Source of the DNA: Roseomonas genomospecies 6
GTDB taxonomy: Bacteria > Pseudomonadota > Alphaproteobacteria > Azospirillales > Azospirillaceae
Direction: 5' to 3'
Assembly (NCBI RefSeq): GCF_008365375.1
Contig: NZ_QOKW01000010.1
Coordinates: 1 to 64,000 of the forward strand
DNA length: 64,000 bases
This document shows positions 46,478 through 55,400 of the stretch, piece by piece. Every line of letters begins with the position of its first letter. Position 1 is the first letter of the stretch. A model generated the notes under the pieces. That model had not been told where the DNA came from. It saw nothing but the letters and a program-made list of their open reading frames with translations, and did not search any database. The position numbers and the translations under genes were made by a program.

Positions 46478-48031
46478 TCACTCCGCGGCGTCGGATGCCC
46501 TCTCCCTCCGGCGGTACTCCTCCGTCATGAAGGCCGTCATGAAAGCGTCGAGAGCCTGCGCCTGTCCGGCGTCCAGCCGCAGGCCCAGCTTGGTCCGGCG
46601 CCACAGCACGTCCTCGGCGGTCTCCGCCCATTCCTCCGCCATCAGGTAGCGGACCTCGGCCTCGGTCAGGGTCGCGCCGAAGTCCCGGCCCAGATCCTCC
46701 GGGCGCGCGGCGGAGTCCAGGATCATGCGGGCGCGGGTGCCATAGGTGCGCACCAGCCGTTCCAGATGCGGCTGCGTCAGGAAGGGCGCCCGCCCGCGCA
46801 ATTCCGCCGCCAGCGCCGCCCCGCCGTCCACCGGGAAGTCGCCGCCGGGCAGGGTGCCAGCGCTGCTCCAACCCGACGCGCCGGGGGCCAGCTTCGGCAG
46901 GAAGGGCGCCAACTTGGCGATGGCCGCGTCGGCCAGACGGCGGTAGGTGGTGATCTTGCCGCCGAAGATGTTGAGAAGCGCCGGCTGCCCTTCGCCCGGC
47001 GCGTCCAGCGCCAGCACGTAATCGCGGGTCGCCGCCTGCGCCGTGGAGGCGCCGTCGTCGTAGAGCGGGCGCACGCCGGAGTAGGTCCACACCACATCGG
47101 CGGGGGTCACCGGCTTGGCGAAATACTCGCCGGCGGCGGCGCAGAGATAGGCGATCTCCGCCTCGGACGCGCGGACGTCCGCCGGATCGCCCTGGTAATC
47201 GTTGTCGGTGGTGCCGATCAGGGTGAAATCGCGCTCGTACGGGATGGCGAAGACTATGCGCTTGTCGGCGTTCTGGAAGATGTAGCAGCGGTCGTGGTCG
47301 AACAGCTTCGGCACCACGATGTGCGAGCCCTGGACCAGCCGGATGCGCGCGTCCACGGTGGAGCGGGCACCCTTTCGCATCACCTCCGACACCCAGGGTC
47401 CGGCGGCGTTGACCAGCGCGCGGGCCCGGATGCTGCTGCGCTGGCCGCTGCGCGTGTCCTCCACCGTCACGGTCCACAGCCCGTCCTCGCGGACGGCGCC
47501 CAGGAAACGGGTGCGGGTGCGGATCGCCGCGCCCATGCGGGCGGCGTCCTGCGCGTTCAGGACCACCAGACGCGCGTCGTCGACCCAGCAATCGGAATAT
47601 TCGAAAGCGCGCGCGAAACCGGGTTTCAGCGGCGCCCCCGCCGGATCGGTCCGCAGGTCCAGCCCGCGCGTGCCCGGCAGCTTTTCCCGCCCGCCGAGGT
47701 GATCGTAGAGGAACAGGCCCGTCCGCAGGAGCCAGGAAGGCCGCAGGCCGGGCAGATGGGGCAGCACGAAGCGCAGCGGCCAGATGATGTGCGGTGCCAT
47801 GCGCCACAGCACTTCCCGCTCCCGCAGCGCCTCCCGCACCAGCCGGAATTCGTAATATTCCAGATAGCGCAGGCCGCCGTGGATCAGCTTCGTCGAGGCC
47901 GACGAGGTGCCCGCCCCCAGATCCTTCTGTTCGCACAGATAGACCGAACAGCCGCGCCCCGCGGCGTCCCGCGCGATCCCGCAGCCGTTGATGCCGCCGC
48001 CGACGATGGCAAGGTCGTAGACCCCGGCCAT
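46478..48031 (-). CDS. glpD: Glycerol-3-phosphate dehydrogenase (aerobic, FAD)
   Basis: 517 residues from ATG 48031, with GAGGAGGG upstream. FAD-binding LAIVGGGINGCGIARDAAGRG near residue 6, then the family signature GTSSASTKLIHGGLRYLEYYEFRLVREALRERE, VNAAGPWVSEV, RLVQGSHIVVPKLFDHDRCYIFQNADKRIVFAIPYERDFTLIGTTDNDY and YSGVRPLYDDG. The membrane-associated enzyme oxidises glycerol-3-phosphate to dihydroxyacetone phosphate and passes electrons to quinone. First gene of the operon; the order glpD-S-T-P-Q-U-V-K matches the rhizobial glycerol operon, except that no glpR regulator is in the window. Confidence 0.97.
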   Translation of the reverse strand: MAGVYDLAIVGGGINGCGIARDAAGRGCSVYLCEQKDLGAGTSSASTKLIHGGLRYLEYYEFRLVREALREREVLWRMAPHIIWPLRFVLPHLPGLRPSWLLRTGLFLYDHLGGREKLPGTRGLDLRTDPAGAPLKPGFARAFEYSDCWVDDARLVVLNAQDAARMGAAIRTRTRFLGAVREDGLWTVTVEDTRSGQRSSIRARALVNAAGPWVSEVMRKGARSTVDARIRLVQGSHIVVPKLFDHDRCYIFQNADKRIVFAIPYERDFTLIGTTDNDYQGDPADVRASEAEIAYLCAAAGEYFAKPVTPADVVWTYSGVRPLYDDGASTAQAATRDYVLALDAPGEGQPALLNIFGGKITTYRRLADAAIAKLAPFLPKLAPGASGWSSAGTLPGGDFPVDGGAALAAELRGRAPFLTQPHLERLVRTYGTRARMILDSAARPEDLGRDFGATLTEAEVRYLMAEEWAETAEDVLWRRTKLGLRLDAGQAQALDAFMTAFMTEEYRRRERASDAAE

Positions 48032-48071
48032 CCATCCCTCCTCTTTCGACGCGCGCCGCCCCTTGCGGTCT

Positions 48072-48152
48072 GCGCTTTTGTTTTCGTTTCGAACGGTAAC
48101 TGACGGCGTAACGGGCCGCAATACGAAAAAAGTGAACGTGAAGCGAAAGCGC
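48072..48152. promoter_or_regulatory. Possible DeoR/GlpR-type operator upstream of glpD
   Basis: Inverted pair of GCGCTTT/GAAAGCGC-ended elements: GCGCTTTTGTTTTCGTTTC (48072-48090) and GAACGTGAAGCGAAAGCGC (48134-48152), agreeing at about 13 of 19 positions when inverted. TTCG/CGAA-rich sites of this kind are bound by DeoR-family repressors such as GlpR. The -35/-10 boxes were not identified. Confidence 0.35.
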
Positions 48153-48242
48153 CCCCGCACCCATTCCCTTCCCTCGTTGGGAGAGCCGGTGAACTCCCGC
48201 CGCGCCGGCGGGTTATCCAGGCAGGCCAGACCGGAGGAGCGC

Positions 48243-48848
48243 GTGTTCGAGTGGATCGCAGACATGGTTGAAGGCGGCGGATACGCCGGCATCGCGCTTC
48301 TGATGCTGCTGGAAAACGTCTTTCCGCCCATCCCGTCGGAACTCATCATGCCGCTGGCCGGATTCGTCGCGGCCCGCGGGGACCTCAGCCTGCCACTGGT
48401 CGTGCTGGCGGGCGGCGCGGGGTCGGTGGCGGGAGCGCTGCTCTGGTACTATGCCGGGCTGTGGCTCGGCGGCGAGCGGTTGAAAAGGCTGGCGGCGCGG
48501 CATGGCCGCTGGCTGACCGTCGCGCCGTCGCAGGTGGACGAGGCGTCGGGCTGGTTCCGCCGGCACAGCGCGGCGTCGGTGCTCGTCGGGCGCCTGATCC
48601 CGGCGGTGCGCACGCTGATTTCCGTTCCCGCGGGCATCGCCGGAATGGGGCTGGCCCGCTTCCTGGTCTATTCGACCATCGGCACGGCGCTGTGGTCGAT
48701 GGTGCTGGCCGGAGCCGGCTACGTGCTGGAGGGCCAGTACGACAAGGTGGCGGGCTGGATGGACCCGGCGGCCAAGCTGGTCATCGCCGCCTTCGCCGCC
48801 TGGTACGCCTACCGCGTCGCCACCTTCCGCCCGAAGGAGCAGAACTGA
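48243..48848 (+). CDS. DedA family (SNARE-associated/VTT) membrane protein
   Basis: 201 residues from GTG 48243, with GGAGGAG upstream; earlier in-frame starts would add a charged, non-conserved leader. DedA marks: LLMLLENVFPPIPSELIMPLAGFVAARGDLSL (reentrant motif with the conserved Glu and Pro), GSVAGALLWYYAGLWLGGERL, GRLIPAVRTLISVPAGIAGMGLARFLVYSTIGTALWS (the F/GRxxPxxRxxxxxxAG motif) and a C-terminal helix. DedA proteins flip lipids such as undecaprenyl phosphate and support membrane homeostasis; the substrate here is unknown. Confidence 0.92.
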   Translation: MFEWIADMVEGGGYAGIALLMLLENVFPPIPSELIMPLAGFVAARGDLSLPLVVLAGGAGSVAGALLWYYAGLWLGGERLKRLAARHGRWLTVAPSQVDEASGWFRRHSAASVLVGRLIPAVRTLISVPAGIAGMGLARFLVYSTIGTALWSMVLAGAGYVLEGQYDKVAGWMDPAAKLVIAAFAAWYAYRVATFRPKEQN

Positions 48849-48869
48849 CGGGGCCGCCCCCGTCAGTTC
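48842..48869. terminator. Strong hairpin over dedA stop codon
   Basis: GAACTGACGGGG (48842-48853) and its exact complement CCCCGTCAGTTC (48858-48869) around a CCGC loop: a 12-bp perfect stem, including the TGA stop (48846-48848). Likely a terminator between convergent dedA and the DUF3008 gene. No run of T follows on either side. Confidence 0.65.
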
Positions 48870-48886
48870 CTCACGTCACGGCGCGT

Positions 48887-49090
48887 TCAATCCTTCGCGC
48901 CGTCCTTTGAGCTGCTGGTGGGCAGGTCCTTGCGCTTCGTGGACGCCATGTCCTGAAGCTCCTTCTCGCTCATCGTCCGCGCCATCTCCTTCGAGGCGCC
49001 GCGCAGGCTGGATTCCGGCTGCTCCCCGCGCTTGGCGGACAGCGCCGCGCCTGCGGCCATCTGCTGCTTCTTGGATTCCGCCTTGCTCAT
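48887..49090 (-). CDS. Small DUF3008-type protein
   Basis: 67 residues: MSKAESKKQQMAAGAALSAKRGEQPESSLRGASKEMARTMSEKELQDMASTKRKDLPTSSSKDGAKD. Matches the short DUF3008 family (KSKAQQxAAGAALAAKRG ... GASKEM ... MSEKELxxxASTKxKGLP). Hydrophilic and probably largely disordered, with no membrane segment. Function unknown; similar small proteins are often stress-induced. GGAGGG lies upstream of the ATG. A weak EcfG-like pair upstream did not meet consensus. Confidence 0.8.
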   Translation of the reverse strand: MSKAESKKQQMAAGAALSAKRGEQPESSLRGASKEMARTMSEKELQDMASTKRKDLPTSSSKDGAKD

Positions 49091-49156
49091 CCGATCCCTC
49101 CGCGTGCGGTGACAGGGTCATCCCCCCTCAACAGGGCAGGGCGAATTCCGTTCGCG

Positions 49157-49207
49157 CGGACGGAAGGGACAAGCGGACGGAAGGGACAAGCGGACGGAAG
49201 GGACAAC
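49157..49207. repeat. 17-bp tandem repeat (three copies)
   Basis: CGGACGGAAGGGACAAG repeated at 49157-49173, 49174-49190 and 49191-49207 (last base differs). Located in the region between the DUF3008 gene and the NRPS promoter. Confidence 0.95.
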
Positions 49208-49358
49208 CAACGGTAATGGGCCACAACCAATCTGACGGGCCACCCCTGGCGCGGCTCCGGTCGCGCAAGAAGCACGCACACATTGGTGTGAAACCGCCAT
49301 TCCCTTATCGCAATGCGCTTTTCAAGATCGTTACAATTTCTCCGAGTTGTATCGCTTG

Positions 49359-49386
49359 TTGACAAACAACGGTTAGGATGTATTCT
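49359..49386 (+). promoter_or_regulatory. Sigma-70-type promoter of NRPS operon
   Basis: TTGACA (49359-49364), 16 bases, TATTCT (49381-49386). The -35 box is perfect and the -10 box 4/6. Start point predicted near 49393, about 100 bases before the NRPS ATG. Confidence 0.6.
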
Positions 49387-49493
49387 CTGCGGCCTAGTCC
49401 CTTTTTGGGATGCATATGACGTTTCTGTAAAAGAACCGCCTGATTTTTTCCCGTCGGACACATTGTAACGCCGAAGGAATTGCGGGGACTTCG

Positions 49494-52400
49494 ATGCCCG
49501 ACACCACGCCTTACCTCCCCAGCGACCGTCTTCAACTGCCCGGCGGTTTCGGGCCTGTGAAGGATTGGCCCGCCCTTCGTCTGCACGAGGGGTTCGAGCG
49601 CCTCGCGGATCGGCACCCCGCGGCACCGGCGGTGGTGACGGAGGACGGATTCCTCGATTTCGCCGGGCTGGACGCGGCGGCGAACGCGCTTGCCCACGCA
49701 CTGCTGGCGCTCGGGCTGGGTACGGAGGAGCCGGTCGGCGTGCTGGCGGAACGGTCGGGGTTCCTGCCGCAGGCTTTTCTGGGGATTCTGAAGGCGGGCG
49801 GCGTCTATGTGCCGATGGTCGCCGACCTGCCGGCGGACCGTCTGGCCAACATGGCGCGGCAGGCCGGCATGCGGCTGCTGATCGCGTTGGACGGGCTGAC
49901 GCCACCGGACGCTCTGACCGATGCCCTGTCCGCCGACGCCCGGACGGAACGGCCCCACGCCGTCCTGCGGCCGGAAGCGCTGGACGCGGAGAGCCTCGCC
50001 GGAAGCACGCGGCGCCCGAACCGCGCCGGCCCGGCGGACGGGCTGGCGGTCATCCTCTTCACGTCGGGCTCCACCGGGCAACCGAAGGGCGTGCTGATCC
50101 GGCACGACGCCTGCGTGAATCTGGCGCTCGGCCATGCGGAAGCGCAGGGCATCGGGCCGGGCGACCGGGTGCTGCTGTCCACCTCCCCCGGCTTCATCCT
50201 GGGCTTCCGGGAGCTGTGCCTGCCGCTGCTCTCCGGCGCCGCCTACGTCCCGGCCTCGCGCGCGCTGATCGACGATCCGGCGCGGCTGCTCGACCACATG
50301 GCCCGGCTGGGGGTGACGATCGCCCTGTTCACGCCCTCCTACCTGCGGCTTCTGCGCGGGGCTGTGCCGGCGGGTCTGCGCATGATCCTGACCGCCGGGG
50401 AGCGGCCCAACCCCGACGACGCGCGGCACTACGCCCGGCACATCGATTATTGGAACATGCACGGCGCCACGGAGGTCTGCGGCACCATCTGCATGCACAA
50501 GGTGACGCCGGACGGCGACGGCCCGCTGCCCAGCGGGCGGCCCTTCACCAACAACGCCGTCCATCTGCTGGATCGTCACGGCAACGAGGTCCCCTATGGC
50601 GAGGTCGGGGAGATCCACGTCGTCGGGCGGGGCGTCTCGCGCGGTTATCTGAACCAGCCGGAGCTGACGGCGGAGAATTTCGTGGAGACGCGCTTCGGGC
50701 GCGCCTACCGCACGCACGATCTGGGCCGCTGGACCCCGGACGGCGATCTGGAGACGCTGGGCCGCGCCGACGACGTGGTGAAGGTGTCCGGCCAGTCGGT
50801 GTCGCTGGGCGAGATCGAGCGCACGCTGCTGCGCCACCCGCTGGTCAGCCGCGCCGCCGCCCTTCAGCACAAGGGCCGCCTGACCGCCATCGTGGAGAGC
50901 GCCGACCCGGAGGCCGCGCAGGGCGAGGACTGGCGCGCCTTCCTGACCCGCAGCCTGCCCGCCTACATGGTGCCGGCGCGGGTGAGGGCCGTGCCGAAGA
51001 TGCCGATCAGTTCCGCCGGCAAGACCGACCGCCGCGCCCTTCTGGCGCTCGCCGAGGAGACTCTGGCCGCGCCCCGCGGCACGGGCGGAACGCCGCCGCG
51101 GGGCGATCTGGAGCAGGCCGTCGCCGCGGTGTGGGAAGAGGTTCTGGACGTCCGCCCGGTGATGCGGGACGACGATTTCTTCGCCATCGGCGGCACCAGC
51201 CTGCTCGCCATCGCCGTGGGGCAGCGCCTGCACGCGCTCGGCCACGCGGTGCCGGTGCCGGCCATCCTGGCCTCCCGGACGGTGGAGTCCCTGGCCCGCC
51301 GCATCGCGGATCGGAAGGGCGAGGACGACGCCGTTCCGCTGGACCTGACCGAAGGCTCCGCCACCGCCGGGCAGGAGGACTTTTGGGTCGCCGCGAAGCT
51401 CGGCCTCGCCGCCGCCGGGTCGCATGTGGTGCGCGTCCTGTCGGTGCGCGGCCCGGTCCCGGAGGCGGAGCGCTGGCGCGCCGCCTGGGCCACCCTGCTG
51501 GAGCGCCACCCGGCCCTGCGCACCGCCTTCCACACCGACGCCGAGGGGCGGCTGCGCTGGCGCACCGCCGCTGCCGCCGACCTGCCGCCCTCCGCCCGCC
51601 TGTCCTTCGACCGCTGCCACGCGCCGGAGGAGGCGCGGGAGCTGATCGCCGGCTACGCCGAAGCCCCCTTTGCCCTGAGCGACGCGCCGCTGGCCCGCGC
51701 CGGGCTGCTGTTCATCGAATCCGGCAACGAGACTCTGTTCTGGTTCGTGCTGCACCACGCGGTGGTCGATGGCCAGTCCGCCCGGACGGTGCAGGAGGAT
51801 TTCCTCGCCCTGCTGCTGGGCCACGCCCTGCCCCCGGCACCCCACGGCGTCGCCCTGGCCGCGCGCGACGAGCTTCGCCACCTCCGCTCCGACCGGGCGG
51901 AGCGGGACCGCGCCTTCTGGCAAGCCAGGCTGGACGCCCTGCCGCCGGAGGCGTTCGAGGAACTGCCGCTCGACCAGCCGCGCCCCACCACGCCCGGCGG
52001 ACGCTCCGCCCCGCCCCTGGCGGAACGGCTGGACGCCGCGACCACCACGGCCCTCGCCGCCATGGCGAAGGCACAGGGCGTGGGGTTGCACGGCCTGCTG
52101 CTGGCGGTCCTGGCTGCGGAGACGCGGCGGCGCGGCGGGCGGGCCGACCTGATCCTGGGAACCGGCGTCTCCCTGCGCCCGGCGGGGGCCGAGGGTGCGG
52201 TCGGGCATTTCGTCAACCTCGTGCCGGTCGTGCTGTCCGGCGCCGGGGCGCCTTTGGCCGGGCAGATCCGCTCCGCCCAGGACGCGCTGACCGAGGCGGT
52301 CGGCCATGCCGATCTGCCCGCCAACCTGATCCAGCGGGAGTTCCGCCAGCGCCGCCCGGACGCGCTTCCGCCCGCCCGCCCGAACCTCTTCGCCGTCGCG

Positions 52401-55400
52401 CTGACCGCCAACCCGCCGCGCACCAGCGCCGACCCGGACAGCGGCCTGTCCCTGGCCCCGCGCCGCCTGCCGGGCGCGCTCGCCCACCCCGCCGCCGGCC
52501 TCGACCTCGCCTTCAGCCACGAGCCGGTGACGGCGGAGGACGGGGAGGGGCTGGAGTTGGCCCTCTTGTGGAATCCGGATGTCTACGCGGAGACGACGGC
52601 GCGCTCCTGGCTCGCCGGCTTCGCCGCCTGGGCGCGCTGGCTGGCCGCCGACCCGGCGCGGCTGGACTCCCCGCTGCCCGCCCTGCTGCCGGAGGAACAG
52701 GCCCTTCTCGACCGCTGGGAGCATGGCGAGGAGCGCCCCCGCCCGGCCCGCCGCGCCCATGAACTGTTCGAGGAGATCGCCGCCCGCCAGCCGGACCGCC
52801 CCGCCGTCGTCACCCGGGACGCCGTGCGGAGTTACGGCGATCTGAACCGGGACGCCGACCGCATCGCCGCCACCCTGATCCACTGCGGCGTGTCGCGGGA
52901 GGAGCCGGTGGCGGTTCTGACCGGCTGCTCGCCGGACCTGCCTGCGGCGGTGCTCGGCGTCTGGAAGGCGGGGGCGGCCTATCTGCCGCTGGCCCAGGAC
53001 CTGCCGCCGGAGCGCATGGCCTACATGGTCCGCGACGCGGGCGCCCGTCTGCTGATCACGCTGGACGGCCAGCCCGTCCCGCCGGCCCTGGCCGAGGCCG
53101 TTCCCACGCTGATCCGTCCCGAGATCCTCGAAGGCTCTGCCGCCAAGCCCGCCGTGGCCGGGGCGCCGGAGAACCTCGCCTACATCATCTACACCTCGGG
53201 CACGACGGGGCATCCGAAGGGCGTCGCCGTCCGGCACGATGGTTTCATCAACGCGGCGCTGGCGACCGGGGAGACGGTCGGGCTGCGGGCCGACGACCGC
53301 ATGGCGCTGGCCGCGACGCCGGGATTCGACGCCTCGCTGTGGGAACTCGGGCTGGCGCTTCTGCACGGCATGGCGCTGGTGCCGGTCCCGCCGGAGCTGC
53401 GCGACGATCCCTGGGCGCTGAAGGACGCCTATGCCGATCTCGGCGTCAGCGTGGCCTTCCACGCGCCCTCCTACCTGCGGGTCAGCAAGGAGAAGCCGTT
53501 CCGCGGTCTGCGCGTCCTGCTGACCGGCGGGGAGGCGCCGAACGCCGACGACGCCCGCCACCACGCAGCCGATCTCGCCTTCTGGAACGCCTACGGACCC
53601 ACGGAGGCGAGCATCCTCGTGTCCATGGGCCGCATCACGCCGGAATCCGGAACCGGCGGCCCGGTGTCCGCCGGGCGCCCGCTGCCCAACTGCCGCGTCA
53701 CGCTGCGCCGTCCGGACGGCACGCCGGTTCCGCCGGGCCTGTCGGGGGAATTGTGGCTGGGCGGGGTGGGCTTGGCCCGTGGTTACCTCAACAACCCGGA
53801 CCTGACCGGCCGCGCCTTCGTGGAAACGGCGGAGGGCCGCTTCTACCGCACCGGCGACCTGGGGCGCTGGACGCCGGACGGGCAACTGGTCCTGTGCGGG
53901 CGCATCGACCATCAGGTGAAGCTGCACGGCCAGCGCGTCGAGCTTGCCGAGATCGAGCAGGACCTTCTGGCTCACCCCGCAGCCGCCCAGGCCGTCGTTC
54001 TGGTGGACGCCGCGGCGCAGGGCACCAAGGCACTGCGCGCCTTCGTCCGCGCCAAGGACGGCGCTGCCCTGCCCGACGAGGACGCTTGGCGCGCCTTCCT
54101 GGCCGACCGCCTGCCCGCCTTCATGGTGCCGGCCAGCGTGACGGCGGTGGACAGCGTTCCCCTGACGCCCGCGGGCAAGATCGACCGCGACGCCCTGCTC
54201 CGCCTCTCACACGCCCACGGCCATGCCGCCACGGCGGAGCGGCAGGCGCCGCTGGACGGGTTGGAACGCCGCATCGCCGACCTGTGGAGCGGTCTGCTGG
54301 GCGAAGAGGTCGCGCGAACCGACAACTTCTTCGCGCTCGGCGGCAACAGCCTGCTGGCGGTGACCATCGCGCACCGGCTGTCGCAGGAATTGGGCATGAC
54401 CGTCCCGGCGCGCGCCCTGTTCGCCGCTCCGACCCTCGCCGGCTTCGCCCGCAAGGTGGCGGAGTTGCGCGACACGGAGGCACCGCAGCCCGATACGGCC
54501 CACTCCGACCTCGCCACCGAAGGGGAGCGGGAATTCCGGGTGGCCGAGGCGGCGGGGCTCGACACCCGCCCCTTCATCATCCCGGTGATCCGCGCGATTG
54601 AAGGAGAGGTGCCGGACCCGGCCCGCTGGACGGACGCCTGGGCGGCGCTGGCCGCGCGGCACGAGGCGTTGCGCACCGCCTTCGCGGAGGATGCGGACGG
54701 GCTCCTGCGCCGCCGCATCGCCCCGACCCTCGACGTCGCGCTGGAAATCGCGGCACTGCCGGACCGCGCCGCGGCGCTGGCCCACATCCGCACCCGGCAG
54801 GGGGAACCCATCGCCATGGCTTCGGCGCCGCTGTGGCGCGCCGGGCTGGTGACCTTGGAGGACGGCGGCGCGCCGCTGTTCTGGATGGCGCTCCATCATT
54901 CCATCGGCGACGGGCGCTCGGTCGGCATCCTTCTGGAGGAACTGGCCGCGCTGCTGGCCGGTCATGACCTGCCGCCCCTGACCGCGCGCTACGCCGCCAT
55001 GGCCGCCCGCGAGCGCCGCTATCTCGACAGTCCGGCCCGCAAGGCGGACGAGGCCCATTGGCGGGAGGCGCTGTCGGCCCTGCCCGCCGACGCCTTCGAC
55101 GACTGGCCGCTCGACACGCCGCGCGCCGCCGGGGCCACGCCGGGCAGCCACCGGTTCGAACTGCGGCTGGACCCGGCCACCGCCACCGGGCTGAAGGCCG
55201 TCGCCCGCCGTCACGAGGCCAGCCTGCACGCCGTCGTCCTGACCCTGCTGGCGCGCGAAGTGCGGCGGCGCACGGGGCGCGGCGCCTTCACCATCGGCAC
55301 GACCGGAGACATCCGGGAAACCGCCGGGGACGCACGGGTCGTCGGCTATGGCGTCAACATGCTGCCTCTGGCCGTCCGCCCCGCCGCCGAGGCCCCCTTC

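Larger units (their letters stand above)
49091..49493. other. 403-base divergent region upstream of NRPS gene
   Basis: No gene is evident. It contains a 17-bp triple tandem repeat (49157-49207) and a good sigma-70 promoter (49359-49386) reading toward the NRPS gene, giving a leader of roughly 100 bases. Base composition is clearly lower in GC from about 49270 to 49440 than in the coding regions. A short TCCC-TTTTT-GGGA dyad lies in the leader. No riboswitch or iron-box (Fur) match could be supported. Confidence 0.5.

Noticed and set aside
49091..49180. EcfG promoter for the DUF3008 gene
   Set aside because: The best match (CGAAC-N16-TGTT) has two mismatches, so it is not listed as a promoter.
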